A stretch of DNA of 64,000 bases, taken from contig NC_079511.1 of assembly GCF_000801105.2 (NCBI RefSeq), positions 25,668,638-25,732,637 of the forward strand, in the 5' to 3' direction. The notes beneath the pieces are model-generated. The model ran no database searches and was not told the DNA's origin. It saw nothing but the letters and a program-made list of their open reading frames with translations. Within the stretch, counting starts at the first letter, position 1; each line of letters starts with the position of its first letter. Made by a program: the position numbers and the translations under genes. Shown here in pieces: positions 12,801-23,840 of the stretch. The stretch is from Raphanus sativus (taxonomy: Eukaryota > Streptophyta > Magnoliopsida > Brassicales > Brassicaceae).

Positions 12801-15532
12801 CAATGACTTCTATCGAGCATCAAAGAAGGTTAAATCCTAACCTGAAGGATGTTGTAAAGAAAGAGATTCTTAAACTCTTAGATGCTGGTGTGATTTACCC
12901 TATTTCAGATTCTAAATGGGTATCTCCTGTGCATGTGGTTCCAAAGAAGGGTGGGATCACTGTGGTGAAAAATGATAAGGATGAACTAATACCCACAAGA
13001 ACCATCACAGGACATAGAATGTGCATTGATTACCGAAAACTGAACTCTGCATCTAGAAAGGATCATTTTCCACTGCCATTTATTGATCAAATGCTTGAGA
13101 GACTTGCAAATCATCCATTCTATTGTTTTCTTGACGGGTATTCAGGGTTCTTCCAAATACCCATACATCCCAATGATCAAGAGAAAACGACATTCACATG
13201 CCCCTATGGTACCTTTGCTTATCGAAGGATGCCATTTGGGCTGTGCAATGCTCCAGCCACCTTTCAAAGGTGCATGATGTCAATTTTCTCTGATCTTATT
13301 GAAGATGTTGTGGAGGTATTTATGGATGACTTCTCTGTCTACGGATCTTTGTTTTCTGCTTGTTTGTCTAATTTGTGCAGGGTCCTACAGAGATGTGAAG
13401 ACACCAACCTTGTGCTCAACTGGGAGAAGTGTCACTTCATGGTTAAAGAAGGGATTGTTCTTGGACACAAGATATCAGAGAAGGGGATTGAGGTGGACAA
13501 AGCAAAGATTGATGTGATGGTCAGTTTGGCTCCACCAAAGACAGTGAAAGACATCAGGAGCTTCTTGGGGCATGCTGGTTTCTATAGAAGGTTCATTCAG
13601 GACTTCTCCAAGATCGCCAGGCCACTCACTAGACTGTTATGCAAGGAAGAGATCTTTCTCTTTGGTAAGGAATGTCTAGAAGCTTTCAAGAAGTTGAAGA
13701 ATGAGCTTGTAAATGCTCCCATTGTCCAGCCACCAGATTGGAGTCTACCCTTTGAGATCATGTGTGATGCTAGTGACTATGCTGTGGGAGCTGTTTTGGG
13801 CCAGAAGAAAGATGGTAAGACTCATGTGATCTACTATGCGAGCCAAACCTTGAATGATGCTCAGATGAAGTATGCCACAACAGAGAAGGAGATGCTAGCC
13901 ATTGTATTTGCATTTGAGAAGTTCAGGAGCTATTTGGTGGGGTCTAAAGTCATTGTCTATACAGATCATGCAGCTTTGAGACACCTTTTGGCCAAGAAGG
14001 ATGCAAAACCGAGGCTTCTGAGATGGATCCTTTTGCTCCAAGAGTTTGATTTGGAGATTAGAGACAAGCCTGGAGTTGAAAATGGTGTAGCTGATCACTT
14101 GTCTAGACTGAAAATAGAATGTGGTGTTCCCATTGATGAGGGACTTCCAGAAGAGCAGATCATGGCTATTGGAGCAGTAATGGCAGCTTGTGAGACTGGT
14201 AGAAAGCTTGAAGAGGTTAAAGCTACTGAAGAGAAAGAACCTTGGTATGCTGATTTGGTGAACTACTTAGCCACAGGAAAAGAACCTTTGAATCTTGTGG
14301 GCTATGCCAAGAAGAAGTTCTTCAAGGATGTGAAGAGATACTATTGGGACGAGCCTTACCTCTACATTCTCTGCAAGGATCAGCTCTACAGAAGAGTGGT
14401 TGCCAATGAAGAAGTTGAAGGGATCCTTACACACTGTCATGGATCATCTTATGGAGGTCACTTTGCCACCTTCAAGACTGTTGCAAAAGTGCTACAAGCA
14501 GGATTCTGGTGGCCACACATGTTCAAGGATACACAAGATTTTGTTTTGAGATGTGATTCATGCCAAAGAAGAGGAAACATTACTAAGAGGAATGAGATGC
14601 CTCAGAACCCTATCCTTGAAGTTGAAGTGTTTGACGTGTGGGGTATTGACTTCATGGGACCATTCCCATCATCTCATGGCAACAAATACATCCTTGTGGC
14701 TGTTGATTATGTTTCAAAATGGGTGGAAGCCATAGCAAGTCCCACCAATGATGCTAAGGTGGTAACCAAGATGTTCAAGAGTGTCATCTTTCCAAGGTTT
14801 GGAGTCCCAAGGGTGGTGATCAGTGATGGAGGCTCCCACTTCATTAACAAACTGATTGAAGGGCTTCTCAAGAAGAAGGGTGTGAAGCACAAGGTAGCAA
14901 CTCCTTACCATCCTCAGACAAGTGGTCAAGTTGAGGTTTCTAACAGAGAGATCAAGTCCATTTTGGAGAAGATTGTGGGGATTACAAGGAAGGATTGGTC
15001 TACTAAACTTGATGATGCACTATGGGCTTATAGGACAGCTTACAAGACACCCTTGGGAACCACACCTTTCAACCTTGTCTATGGGAAGTCTTGTCATTTG
15101 CCAGTGGAGCTTGAGTACAAAGCACTATGGGCAGTAAAGTTGCTGAACTTTGACATCAAGAGTGCCAAGGAAAAAAGACTTTTTCAACTCCATGAACTTG
15201 ATGAGATAAGGATGGATGCTTTTGAGAATTCGAGGATCTACAAGGAAAAGACCAAGGCTTTCCATGACAAGAGCATTCTGAAGAGAGAGTTCAAGGAAGG
15301 AGACCAAGTTCTTCTTTACAACTCTAGGCTGAAGTTGTTTCCAGGAAAGCTCAAGTCAAGATGGTCCGGTCCATTCAAGGTCAAGGAGATCAGACCTTAT
15401 GGGGCTATTGTTTTGTGGGGTACTGATGAAAGAGACTTCACAGTCAACGGGCAAAGAGTTAAGCTCTACATGGCCACAGCACCAAAGGAAGATGGAGTCT
15501 CAACTCCACTTTCTGATCCCACCCCGGCCTAA
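9869..15532 (+). CDS. Athila gag-pol polyprotein, intact
   Basis: One frame of 1,887 codons with no stop. Order: gag (about residues 110-290), a Q/N/P-rich stretch with [11 protein letters not shown] in place of a CCHC knuckle, and aspartic protease (CDLGASVSL, about 694). Reverse transcriptase follows (about 990-1170, active site FMDDF near 1151), then RNase H (about 1293-1408), integrase zinc finger (H-H-C-C, about 1522-1570) and the integrase core. The core acids are in WGIDFMG (about 1591), ISDGG (about 1650) and NREIKS (about 1685). The true start may be the Met at 9944, because the first 25 residues read like leader and a TTTCAG precedes it. The product should form virus-like particles and copy and insert the element. 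Confidence 0.93.
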   Translation: MLETKSFFFFCLLILHFHPSFNFRCMNLRSKGTSDLVPLVPDIRALERGISRQRRAQQDIDMDPPANGQGVNPQHPPRPARPIGTYDRPNINGHRLGIRAPAVEANNFEVKPGLLNVIENNKYHGLAVEDPFDHLDKFDSYCGLSKTNGVSEDAFKLKLFPFSLGDKARQWEKSLPSDSITTWDDCKRAFLEKFFSTSRTAKLRNEISSFQQKNLEGFSEAWERFKGYQAQCPHHGFSKESLLSTFYRGALPKYRSRLDTASNGFFLGRTEADAEELVDNMVKSDAVYSGDHDRGDRTDDKQTRKELKALQDKIDILIADKATQEQLNFVGNPAQEAPPGANEVDGLEGQEELCFINNNGSWYKKEPNFQYNNYQQRSYPNNQQNGYQPRSNQQGNSQPQQNPPPGFPNKGNPSSQQQAHPSSSAPPASSTDILLKQILDSQTRSEKHVGYELKNLHNKIDGSYNELNNKFKALENQFASLTTHQNRQQGSLPGKPEQNPKETMKAVTLRSGKQLPPPTLTKDAEKQGGGVAINIDDEVVIVDEKINDEILEKIVEAKGKGKVGEEKQTVKDGQAAAPATENPFVPPPYEPKLPFPGRFKKQLLEKYKALFEKQMSEVQITMPIIDAFMLVPQYSKFLKDAVAAKKKEMQGMMILTHECNAIIQRLDVPKKLEDPGCFTLPCALGPMVFERCLCDLGASVSLMPLSVAKKLGFTQYKKCRLSLVLADRSVKYPVGILEDLPLMVGNCEVPTDFVVLEMGEEAQDPLILGRPFLATAGAIVNVKEGKIDLHLGKRHILHFDIKEVMKKPTVQGQIFYIEEMDALADELLEELSLEDPLQLALTVEKGAEVIENLESTAYGMMLDSHKGFESKGQYEELPQMVHQVASVTQQENTQQDDWSELKAPKVELKPLPHGVRYAFLGPNETYPVIVSSELNEPELAELLKTLKRFRKAIGYSLDDIKGISPTLCMHRIHLEDESMTSIEHQRRLNPNLKDVVKKEILKLLDAGVIYPISDSKWVSPVHVVPKKGGITVVKNDKDELIPTRTITGHRMCIDYRKLNSASRKDHFPLPFIDQMLERLANHPFYCFLDGYSGFFQIPIHPNDQEKTTFTCPYGTFAYRRMPFGLCNAPATFQRCMMSIFSDLIEDVVEVFMDDFSVYGSLFSACLSNLCRVLQRCEDTNLVLNWEKCHFMVKEGIVLGHKISEKGIEVDKAKIDVMVSLAPPKTVKDIRSFLGHAGFYRRFIQDFSKIARPLTRLLCKEEIFLFGKECLEAFKKLKNELVNAPIVQPPDWSLPFEIMCDASDYAVGAVLGQKKDGKTHVIYYASQTLNDAQMKYATTEKEMLAIVFAFEKFRSYLVGSKVIVYTDHAALRHLLAKKDAKPRLLRWILLLQEFDLEIRDKPGVENGVADHLSRLKIECGVPIDEGLPEEQIMAIGAVMAACETGRKLEEVKATEEKEPWYADLVNYLATGKEPLNLVGYAKKKFFKDVKRYYWDEPYLYILCKDQLYRRVVANEEVEGILTHCHGSSYGGHFATFKTVAKVLQAGFWWPHMFKDTQDFVLRCDSCQRRGNITKRNEMPQNPILEVEVFDVWGIDFMGPFPSSHGNKYILVAVDYVSKWVEAIASPTNDAKVVTKMFKSVIFPRFGVPRVVISDGGSHFINKLIEGLLKKKGVKHKVATPYHPQTSGQVEVSNREIKSILEKIVGITRKDWSTKLDDALWAYRTAYKTPLGTTPFNLVYGKSCHLPVELEYKALWAVKLLNFDIKSAKEKRLFQLHELDEIRMDAFENSRIYKEKTKAFHDKSILKREFKEGDQVLLYNSRLKLFPGKLKSRWSGPFKVKEIRPYGAIVLWGTDERDFTVNGQRVKLYMATAPKEDGVSTPLSDPTPA

Positions 15533-15651
15533 CCCCGAAGGAGGTAAAGTCAAGCTAGAGACTTTAAACAAGCTCACTTGGGAGGAAGTCCCATGTCTAT
15601 CCTTGCACATATTGCATTTATATTTTCATTTTAATACTTTTCACTTATTCA

Positions 15652-15699
<48 letters not shown>

Positions 15700-15711
15700 T
15701 TGAACAGTGTC
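15533..15711 (+). other. Gag-pol 3' spacer with a long poly(A) run
   Basis: Spacer after the gag-pol stop, containing about 43 consecutive A residues at 15654-15696. The run abuts the GC-rich array. It could mark an old retroposed join or a slippage-prone tract. Confidence 0.7.
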
Positions 15712-15935
15712 GCAGGTCCAGAGCGACCAAGGGCAGCGGGTCTCCAGTCGCTCCAGCCCGCAGCGCCTCGCTCCCAGCGGGTCAAGCCGGTCGCTCGTCT
15801 TTTGCGGAGCGACCAAGGGGCAGCGGGTCTCCCAGTCGCTCCAGCCCGCAGCGCCTCGCTCCCAGCGGGTCAAGCCGGTCGCTCGTCTTTTGCGGAGCGA
15901 CCTCGTCGAGCGGGTATGGTCGGTCGCTGTGGCCT
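15712..15935 (+). repeat. Internal GAGCGAC array with tandem duplication
   Basis: GC-rich block using the same GAGCGACC/GTCGCTC vocabulary as the LTR array. It contains two near-identical units, 15721-15806 (86 bp) and 15807-15894 (88 bp), and the start of a third. The small length changes are one extra G and one extra C. Confidence 0.9.
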
Positions 15936-15959
15936 CCGGTCAGGTAAGTCTTTGATCTG

Positions 15960-16619
15960 AAAACCCGGTTCACTCTAATTGAACCGACCCTAACCAACCT
16001 AACCGAACCACCCGACCCTAGACCTACCCAATTCCCCCCCCCATCGACATCTTCTCCCTCACTCTCATCCCTCACCAAACACACAAACTCTCTCAAGCTC
16101 TCACCACTCCAAACCTCATATCTCACTCAAATCTTCACCAAATCACCTCATTCTTTCACTCACATCCAAGCTTTCGCCCCTGTAGTCTAATTCCCCACAC
16201 CTATTCACCTTTTCCATCCATCCAAAGCAAGGTATTGTGTTCTTGAAACCAATTTCGTAAGTCCATGAACCCTAAATTTTCAAAATCAAAATTTGGACTT
16301 TTTCTTGCTTGATTGTGGTGAAATAGACTAGGGAAAGCTTATACATTAAGTTGGGTTGTTGATTCCATGGTGAAATTGAGTTGAATTTGAACTTTAGCAA
16401 ATTAGGGTTCATGGACTTTGGGGATTTTCGAATTGGGTTCTAATTAAGTGTGTTTGTGGTTGGGTTTGCTTGATAAGTTGTTTAGAAGTTTGAGCTGAAA
16501 CTCTTTTGACTCTAGAATCACATTGTTCATCTTAACTTTCATCTATTGAGAATTTGAAAAGTGTGATTCTTGCTTCATTCAACTTACTCCTCTCCAAGTT
16601 TGTCTTGTGTTTAGGTACA
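15960..16619 (+). promoter_or_regulatory. Leader-like region of the second ORF with candidate intron
   Basis: A pyrimidine-rich, A/C-rich stretch (16020-16225) resembles a plant 5' UTR. A donor-like CAAG|GTATTG lies at 16231/16232 and an acceptor TTGTGTTTAG ends at 16614, five bases before the ATG at 16620. Removing 16232-16614 would join the leader to the ORF start. This is inference from sequence; no transcript supports it here. Confidence 0.45.
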
Positions 16620-18482
16620 ATGACTAAGACAAGCAAGACAGCGAAAGAGATTAAGGAGCAAGCCGCTCGAGGGAAAGCACCCGCATCTGGCTCGGGAACA
16701 CAGTTGACACAGAGACAAGCTACAGCAGCTGAAAAGAAAAAGTTGGCAGCGGAGAAGAGAGCGGGAAAGAGTGTAGCAGTTCCTGAGATTGAAGAGAGCG
16801 ACTATGAAAGTGAAGATGAGCCTGCTCCAGCAAAGAAAGCTAAAACGTCTAAGGGAAAAGGAGTTGCGGTTGAAAGAGACAGAGAAAAGAAACCAACTGT
16901 TGAGCAACTCTATGACGTTCTGAAGAATGAGATGACTTGGATGCCAACGAGGTTTGCAGACATCCAGTTGCTGCGACAGCTGGGTCTCGAAGCTGATATC
17001 GAGACAATGCTGGTTCATTTGAGGATGCCGAAGCTCTACACCATGGCATATCCTCTCTACAAAGAAGTTTCATGCCAGTTCCTCTCCTCCCTATTCGTCA
17101 CTGTTCACAAAACCAAGCACGCAAGGGAAGGATGGGGAAAGATCGCATTCACAGTGCATGGGAGAAGCTACACCATGAGCTTCAAAGAAATCGAGAGAGT
17201 GATGGGTTTTCCAGACCAGAGGTACTCCTTTCCTGAGAAGACCGACAACCTCCCCCAGAAGCTCTGGAAGCTGATCAGTGGTAACGAACGCTCTACTGGA
17301 AAGGACAAGAACTCTCATATCAGGCATCCCTCAGTGCGTTACCTACACAGGTTACTCGTCCATATCTTCTACCCACGAAAGGAAGTTGGCACCATCACGG
17401 ATGAAGACATGTACTTATTCTTCCCAGCCATTCAGCCCTACGCCACACACGCGCAGCTCCCTTTCTCCATGGAGCTCTACTCAGAGGTTGGATGGGTCAG
17501 GTTCTTTGTGGCACGTCTTAAGCACTACAGAGATTGGGCTTGGACCACCGGTGACTCCTCACCAAAGATTGGGATTGGAAGTTTGATCACACCCTTGCTT
17601 GAGTTCAAGGGTATCTCGTTGGGAAACGACGCGACATCACCGATCTTCTTGGATGCTGCTTACTTGAGACAAGCCACTTACTTTAGTGGGAGATACAAGG
17701 GTGATTACGTATACCACTACAAGATCGGGGGCAAAAAGGCCGAGGTAGTTCTCCCAAACAGAGAGCTGACAAACCTAAATGGGCCCTGCGGTGTCAGCTT
17801 CATCATTCCTACGGGTGCTTTCCTTGGTGAGCACGGGTCCCTTGATCCCATCGGCCCTTGCACGGAAGCAGAAGAGACTATGGGGAGAGCTATGCCAGAC
17901 GCTGAGCCAGTGGAAGATGAGGGCGCTGAGCCAATCTATGGGCAGCGTCGCTACACTTTCACACCATACTCCGGAACCCTTCCCCCTGGTGCCCTTCGCG
18001 ACGCCCACGATCATATCAGTAGGCTCCAGAGATGGAACAAGGCTCAGGATAGGACGATTGAGAAGCTCAAGAAGAAGTGTAAGGAAATGAGCAAGACAGC
18101 GAAGAGGAAAGCGAAGTCAACATCCAAGATCTTGAGAAAGATAGCTGATGTCTTGACTAGGGGAGGTTTTGCGGGATGTAGCAGAGCGGACTTCGAGTTC
18201 CCAGACGACCCAGTACCCCAGCCTCCACCAAATCCCTCAGCCCTTGGCTTCCCTCTAACTGAAAGGCAGCAGCAGCGTCGCTGGAGAAACCCACCCATCC
18301 TACCCTCTTCCTCGGGCAACAAATCACCCTCCCTTGCTGATTCTGAGGAGGAGATCGAGATCGAAGAGATCTCTAGCCAGCCACGATTTGAGGAGCACAG
18401 CACCATGCCAGGCGGCTACTACACCACGTTTCCGCCAGACACCGATGAGTCCGAGCCATCTGGCTCTACTCGCTACCGATAG
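16620..18482 (+). CDS. Athila second ORF, envelope-position protein
   Basis: An open frame of 620 codons from the Met at 16620. An in-frame ATG at 16554 would add 22 residues with a hydrophobic stretch. The protein starts with a basic, low-complexity region (K/A/E-rich, about 1-90). A conserved-looking core of about residues 100-400 follows, with FTVHGRSYTM, IRHPSVRYLHRLLVHIF and GTITDEDMYLFF. Near 500-545 is a lysine-rich coiled coil, and the tail is acidic and proline-rich. The core resembles the Athila ORF family (PF03078, recalled, not searched). It sits where retroviral env would, but no clear membrane anchor was seen, so I do not call it an envelope protein. The function of this family is unknown. 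Confidence 0.8.
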   Translation: MTKTSKTAKEIKEQAARGKAPASGSGTQLTQRQATAAEKKKLAAEKRAGKSVAVPEIEESDYESEDEPAPAKKAKTSKGKGVAVERDREKKPTVEQLYDVLKNEMTWMPTRFADIQLLRQLGLEADIETMLVHLRMPKLYTMAYPLYKEVSCQFLSSLFVTVHKTKHAREGWGKIAFTVHGRSYTMSFKEIERVMGFPDQRYSFPEKTDNLPQKLWKLISGNERSTGKDKNSHIRHPSVRYLHRLLVHIFYPRKEVGTITDEDMYLFFPAIQPYATHAQLPFSMELYSEVGWVRFFVARLKHYRDWAWTTGDSSPKIGIGSLITPLLEFKGISLGNDATSPIFLDAAYLRQATYFSGRYKGDYVYHYKIGGKKAEVVLPNRELTNLNGPCGVSFIIPTGAFLGEHGSLDPIGPCTEAEETMGRAMPDAEPVEDEGAEPIYGQRRYTFTPYSGTLPPGALRDAHDHISRLQRWNKAQDRTIEKLKKKCKEMSKTAKRKAKSTSKILRKIADVLTRGGFAGCSRADFEFPDDPVPQPPPNPSALGFPLTERQQQRRWRNPPILPSSSGNKSPSLADSEEEIEIEEISSQPRFEEHSTMPGGYYTTFPPDTDESEPSGSTRYR

Positions 18483-19404
18483 GAGGTACTCTGTCACCTT
18501 CTCTTGTATATACTAGTTTTTCTTTGATTTTTTTAGGATTTCTTTTCGGTACCTCTCTCAGCTTAATAACACAGAGACTGTGTGACTTAAGTTTGGGGGA
18601 GGTACCAAGTATTTAATCGTGTTTGCTTTGATGGTCCTGCATTGAGTCCATGCATTGTACATATCTATTTGCATAAAAAAAAAAAAAAAAAAATTTGAAA
18701 AATCCGATAAAAAAAAAAAAATGAAGCATGTAGTTGCATCAGCATCCTTTAGGTTTGAGTCTAGAAGCATTCATATAGGTTGCATCCATCTGCATAGGGA
18801 GCAATGATTTGAAATGCCTTGCAAAGAGCTTGTTTAGCACTCAAAGTGACACCCTAGTTAAGCATATCAAGTAGCCTAAGCATCTCTTAAAAGCCTTGCA
18901 CGCTTCGAGCCTTGAAAATTCTTCTTGAAACTTGTGTGCTTGCTTGTCATTGACATTGTTCTGAAAACCAGCTCCAATCTGAACTAGGCTTAAATGAACT
19001 TAATTTCTCTCACTTATGGGCATTTGCATACTTGATCATGGTTCTCATTCACATTTGGGTTATCTTTGTCCATTGTACCACTCTTTGTTAACCCAAATGG
19101 AACTCCTTCACCCTTGAGCCCTTACCTTTCTTTGAAGCCAACATTGATTTGCTTGAGTGAGGCCTTTTCTGATAGCTTGTCATGTGCAAAATCTTGAGAG
19201 TATTGGAGGCGACATGGATTTGTTCTCATCTCTCGCTAGCATATGATCATTATTTGAGCTAGCTTCTAGGATGATGGTTGGGTGCATGTCCTAAATGAGT
19301 TTGTATCTTGGGTTTGGGTAGTGAGAAAGATAAGCTTTAGGGACCTTAGAATGAAAAGAAAAGAAAGCTCTAGATTGTGCTATTTGACTCCTTCCCCCTA
19401 AAAA

Positions 19405-19435
<31 letters not shown>

Positions 19436-20117
19436 AAGAAAAAGAAAGCAAAAAAAAAAAAAGGGAATGATAAAAAGAATCAATAAGATAGTGGGGAAGG
19501 GAAAAGAGAAGTAGAAGAGCTAACCTAGGCAAAAATTGTCCCTAGTAGTAAAGAGAAATAGCTTGTTCATTGGGCTAGTCATGAAAAATGAGTTGCTATT
19601 TGGGTTGTGAAATGAAGTGAATAGGGGTAGAACTTGAAATCACTTAGGAAAAGGGTAGAATGATGAGAATGGATCCATGTATGCATGAGTTGCTTCTAAT
19701 CTTAGATAAATTTTGCATAATGATCAAGCTCCTTGTTCTTGAGTGATAACCACTTTAAATGATGCATCTGAACCCTTCTCTTCATTCACTTTAGACCATT
19801 TGTTTACCTAGCCAAATGATTGAGATCATCTGCCCATTTGTGAGAATCCTCCTTGTGTGTGTGTGTGAACTAATGTGAGAGCTGGTTAGGAAGACTTGTT
19901 GGTTAATGAGTATTGCATCTTGTGTAAAGGCATAAGGGTATTGATAGGCCTAGAGAAGCTAGAGTATAACATGAGAGTGTGCTTTTGCTACTTGCTATGT
20001 TTCTTTAGGGTGTCAAGTTGAGTGTTAGGAAGTATTTCTTTTGGCTATGAGCTCCCAACTTCAAACCTCTCTCCCTATGAGTTCTTGCAAGTTCACTTGA
20101 GGACAAGTAAAGAACAA
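18483..20117 (+). other. Element C 3' non-coding region
   Basis: About 1.6 kb without long frames. It holds A-rich tracts (about 18676-18721 and 19406-19462) and a purine tract at about 18588-18601 that copies the 3' PPT. Athila elements are known for long non-coding 3' regions. Confidence 0.75.
18588..18601 (+). other. Second, internal polypurine-like tract
   Basis: TAAGTTTGGGGGAGG closely matches the tract before the 3' LTR (CAAGTTTGGGGGAG). It lies about 100 bp after the second ORF. It may prime extra plus-strand synthesis, as central PPTs do in some retroelements. Confidence 0.5.
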
Positions 20118-20129
20118 GTTTGGGGGAGT
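20116..20129 (+). other. Element C 3' polypurine tract
   Basis: AAGTTTGGGGGAG directly precedes the TGATG start of the 3' LTR, the expected place for the plus-strand primer. Confidence 0.88.
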
Positions 20130-21618
20130 TGATGTCTTGCATATTCCCATTGTTTTATCTTCATATTCGCATGCATTTTGATCATCTAGAATAGGATTTA
20201 GGCATGTTTAGGTTGCATTTTGCATACATAAGTCTTTATCAGGTGTTGGAGTACCACATGGAGCATTTGGGATGCATTGGGGACTCAAAAGAGGCAAAAG
20301 GAGTGATTTAGAAACGACCAAAGCCACAGCGACCTAGTGCAGCGGGTCCTGTCGATCGCTCCGACCTCATGACCTGGAGCGGCCTCACCCCAGCGACTCC
20401 CACCGCCCGCTGCGACTTCACCATCCTGGAGCGGCTCCACCTCAGCGACTCTAGCCGGTCGCTCGTCTTCTTTGCAGCGACCATACGGAGCGACTCCACC
20501 TGCTCGCTGCGCCTCATCCCTTGGAGCGACCTCGAGCCAGCGACCCCGACTGCCCGCTCCACCTGCTCGCTGCACCTTGTCCCTTGGAGCGACCCCGAGA
20601 GAGCGACTCCGACTGCTCGCTCGTCTTCTCCGCAGCGACCACCCGGAGCGACCCTGCCTGGTCGCTCCGCACCCGCTCCAGCTCGAAGATTAACATTTCT
20701 CAGGGGCATTTTAGTCATTTGTATGCACGTTTTTCTGTTCAAAAACCTAAGTTTAAGTATTGTGTTAGCCACCAAAGGCTGATCTATCTTTGTTACTTGG
20801 TAAACATCAAAAAACTATTGGAGATTTCATCTTTTAATCATTGATTCTCTTGTTCTTATCTTATTTTCTTGTTGAATTCAGTTCTCACATCCCTGTTTAT
20901 GATCAATCTGAAACTCAAAATGAGTTCAAGAATGATCATGAACCTTAGTGAGTAATCCACCATTGAATTCATGGGTTAGGAAGATTTAGGGTGATTAAGT
21001 TAGTTCTAGGATGTTTTAGTATTAATCAAACCTTATTCTTTGCCTAGGAGAGTAATCGTTATGCATCTATTGAGTTGGCCTCTCAAAAGTTGATCTTTAG
21101 ACATATCCCACCCGCAAGGTGTTCGATGATATGTCTGAGTCAACTCTCCTAAGCTCTTAACACACTTTACCAAAGGCATTTGTTGTTAAGGGTGTTAAGA
21201 TAGCCAATAGACTTGTTTGTTAATGATTGCTTTTGTATTATTCAGCCAAAGACATTTGATGTCTGAAATATGTTAGCAAATGAGCATTCATCTAGACATA
21301 GAGTTTGTTTAAGATTGTGTCTAAGCTTAAGGTTGATTAGTTTGATTGACTGTTGCCATCCTTAGTTCGGAGCTTGATCACCCAAAGTCTAAATTCCTAT
21401 ACCCATGAGTTCTCCTTTCTCATAAAAGAAAGTTCATTGATTTACTGTTTTTATTGTTTAAGTTATTGCTTATTAGGTTCTAGAAATCATCAAATCTTCG
21501 ATTGCGCTTAGATTAAGGAAGTACTTGCATTCTTGGTGCTTTGAATCCCTTGGAATTGGTTCGACATTTCACTCATATTACAACATTTGTTTTAGGAACT
21601 TTGAAATTCCTAGCATCA
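20130..21618 (+). repeat. Element C 3' LTR
   Basis: 1,489 bp, offset by exactly 11,803 bp from the 5' copy. Long stretches compared by eye, including the whole GC-rich array, show no difference. It is followed by CGCAT. Confidence 0.93.
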
Positions 21619-21623
21619 CGCAT

Positions 21624-23100
21624 CACCAGCTGTTCCAGCAGGTTGTATAAGTCGTTTATCAATACCATCAAAACCCTTAAACCTCTTGCTTGGTTTTTCA
21701 ACCAGCAAAATCGAAAATCCAAAGATCAAAACCATGAATCCAGTCAACCAAAAATAAAATCGAAATTAAATCCCATCATTGCATATCTTTGAATATTGAT
21801 GTTTGCTTTGTAACTGTTAAAAGTTTTATGATTTTTATAAATGCAAAATCAGATTTTATAAATGCATATTTGATTTTATTAAATGCATATCTTTGACTGA
21901 AAATGTTTATAAAATTTTATAACATATAGTCTTGATTTTAATAAGATAGAATAAATATGCATGAAATCATTTGATCATATAGGTTGATAGCTAAATAATT
22001 GAACCAACCTTGAATAGATTTCATATCATATTGAATATTGATCACATAAGTTGATAGTTAATCTTGATCTTTTACCATGCTTGAAATTGATGATTAGATT
22101 ATATAGTAATCTTGTTGCATACTTGATAGCATATTTGAATCATCTTGAATAATCTTGAACCAACTTTGAATGCAATTGTCATATTGTTTAAAATCTGACC
22201 ATGCATAATTGTCATATTGCTAAGACTGATTTTATGTTTGCATATCATTGACAATCCTGATAAATAGTTTATATAAATTAAAAATGGTTCATATTGCTTG
22301 CATCTAAATGATTCACACTGCTTGCATATAATTAGACCAAATCGGTTTTCATTTAAACTTAGCATGTTTGCTTTGATTGAAATTATAAACCTGTTTAAAC
22401 CGATCAAACATGGATAAGTAAATTGTTAGATCATTCACATATCATGAACTGATCATTTCCATGCATCTTCTTGTCATATAGTTTTATTAAGAATTAAGCA
22501 TGCTTGCTTTTATTAAAATATAAACCTTCCTTGAAACCAATTGATTGAAAATATAATTGAATTTGGTTTAGACATTTGCTGAAAATTATAAATTTTCTTG
22601 TCTTGGTTTATCCGGTAAAGGGGGAAGGAATCGGTTATTATTTTATGATCTTTGAAAACCAAATATCCTCATGCATTAAGAATCACATTCATATTATTTT
22701 CGGTCCAATGTTTAGGACAGAACATACATCCGATTAGTTCTTGAGCCATGCATTTATCATTCGACCATTGTGATTAATTTTCATCCATATTGCTTGATCT
22801 CATTTAAAATAATGATTGATCCTTATTCAAAATTCTAAAGGGCTTGGAAACCCTATATGAAATTATATACATAATCAATCCAAATATGAATTATAATTAA
22901 AAGGATCACTAGATGCAGTGATCAATTGATCATTGTCATACTAGAATTTCTTAAAGCAATTATATTATATGATTTGGGGGAAGCCTTATTAAATTATTAT
23001 TTAATCATATAAATTATGGCTTGATGCGTGAAAGAAATGTTAAATATTCAGATGTTGAAAATCATCTTGAAATCTAAATATTGGTGACTGTATCTAAATT
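21624..23100 (+). other. Element B leader, continued
   Basis: AT-rich leader of element B resumes after element C with CACCAGCTGTTCC. It runs to the gag remnant and is dense in TTGAAT/ATCATATTG-like words. No coding frame of note. Confidence 0.55.
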
Positions 23101-23840
23101 TCTCACTTTTGAGATAGATACAAGGCGATTTTCTTAATCATACGCCATCACCTTACTGAAAGTCTCAATGATCAATATCTCACTATTGAGAATCCTCTTG
23201 ACCTTTGGATAGAACTGAAATCCAGATATGATCACCATAGTACGGTGCTATTACCAAAGACCCTATATGATTTGAGGGACCTAAAGATCCAAGACTATAA
23301 GTCTGTGGATGAGTATAACTCGGCTCTATTCATGATAGTCTCAAAGTTGAAACTGTGTGGAGAGACTATCACATATGCTGACATGTTAGAGAAGAAATTC
23401 TCTACATTCCACAAGCAATGTTTTGCTTCAGCAATAATACCGTGAAAAGGGTTCCTCCACATATGCAAATTTAATCTCTTGTTTGTTGCTTGCTAAGCAA
23501 AACAATGAGTTACTCATGAGGAATAGTGAGATGAGGCCTCCTGGATTTTAAGGCATTGCCTAAGGCATATACGGCCACAGAGCCATTTGAAAGAGTCAAA
23601 CCATGGCCATGTGAAAGGCCATGGAAGATGGCAAGGGTGTGCGTGGATATCACCCACAGTCACTCCATAGTCGAGGCCGAGGCCAAGGTTATCAACCTAG
23701 CCGTGGGTATAAGTCCGATTTTAATACCCATGCCTCGACCAAATCTGCTTGCCATCGGTGTGGGATTAATAATCATTGGGCCAACCGATGTAGAACTCCC
23801 AAACACCTTATTGAACTCTACCAGGAGAGCATAAAGGGAT
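23101..23840 (+). pseudogene. Element B: Copia gag remnant with CCHC knuckle
   Basis: Frames broken by stops show YDLRDLKIQDYKSVDEYNSA and then KLKLCGE, typical of Copia gag. Further on, CHRCGINNHWANRC (about 23750-23791) is a correct C-x2-C-x4-H-x4-C zinc knuckle. The protein cannot be made whole because stops and frame changes lie between the blocks. Confidence 0.8.

Larger units (their letters stand above)
8327..21618 (+). mobile_element. Element C: Athila-type Ty3/gypsy retrotransposon, complete
   Basis: A 13,292-bp element, innermost of the stack, with the target duplication CGCAT at 8322-8326 and 21619-21623. LTRs are 1,489 bp each with TGATG...ATCA ends, and no difference was found by eye. 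A 13-nt tRNA-Asp-type primer site follows the left LTR and a TTTGGGGGAG polypurine tract precedes the right. Gag-pol is one open frame of 1,887 codons, and a second frame of up to 642 codons follows. Structure, primer type, the DLGAS protease and the second ORF place it in the Athila lineage. It has the marks of a recent insertion and may still be mobile. Confidence 0.95.

Noticed and set aside
15649..16126. Frames across the internal GC-rich array (74-114 codons)
   Set aside because: They reflect the tandem 86/88-bp units; no start context or domain.
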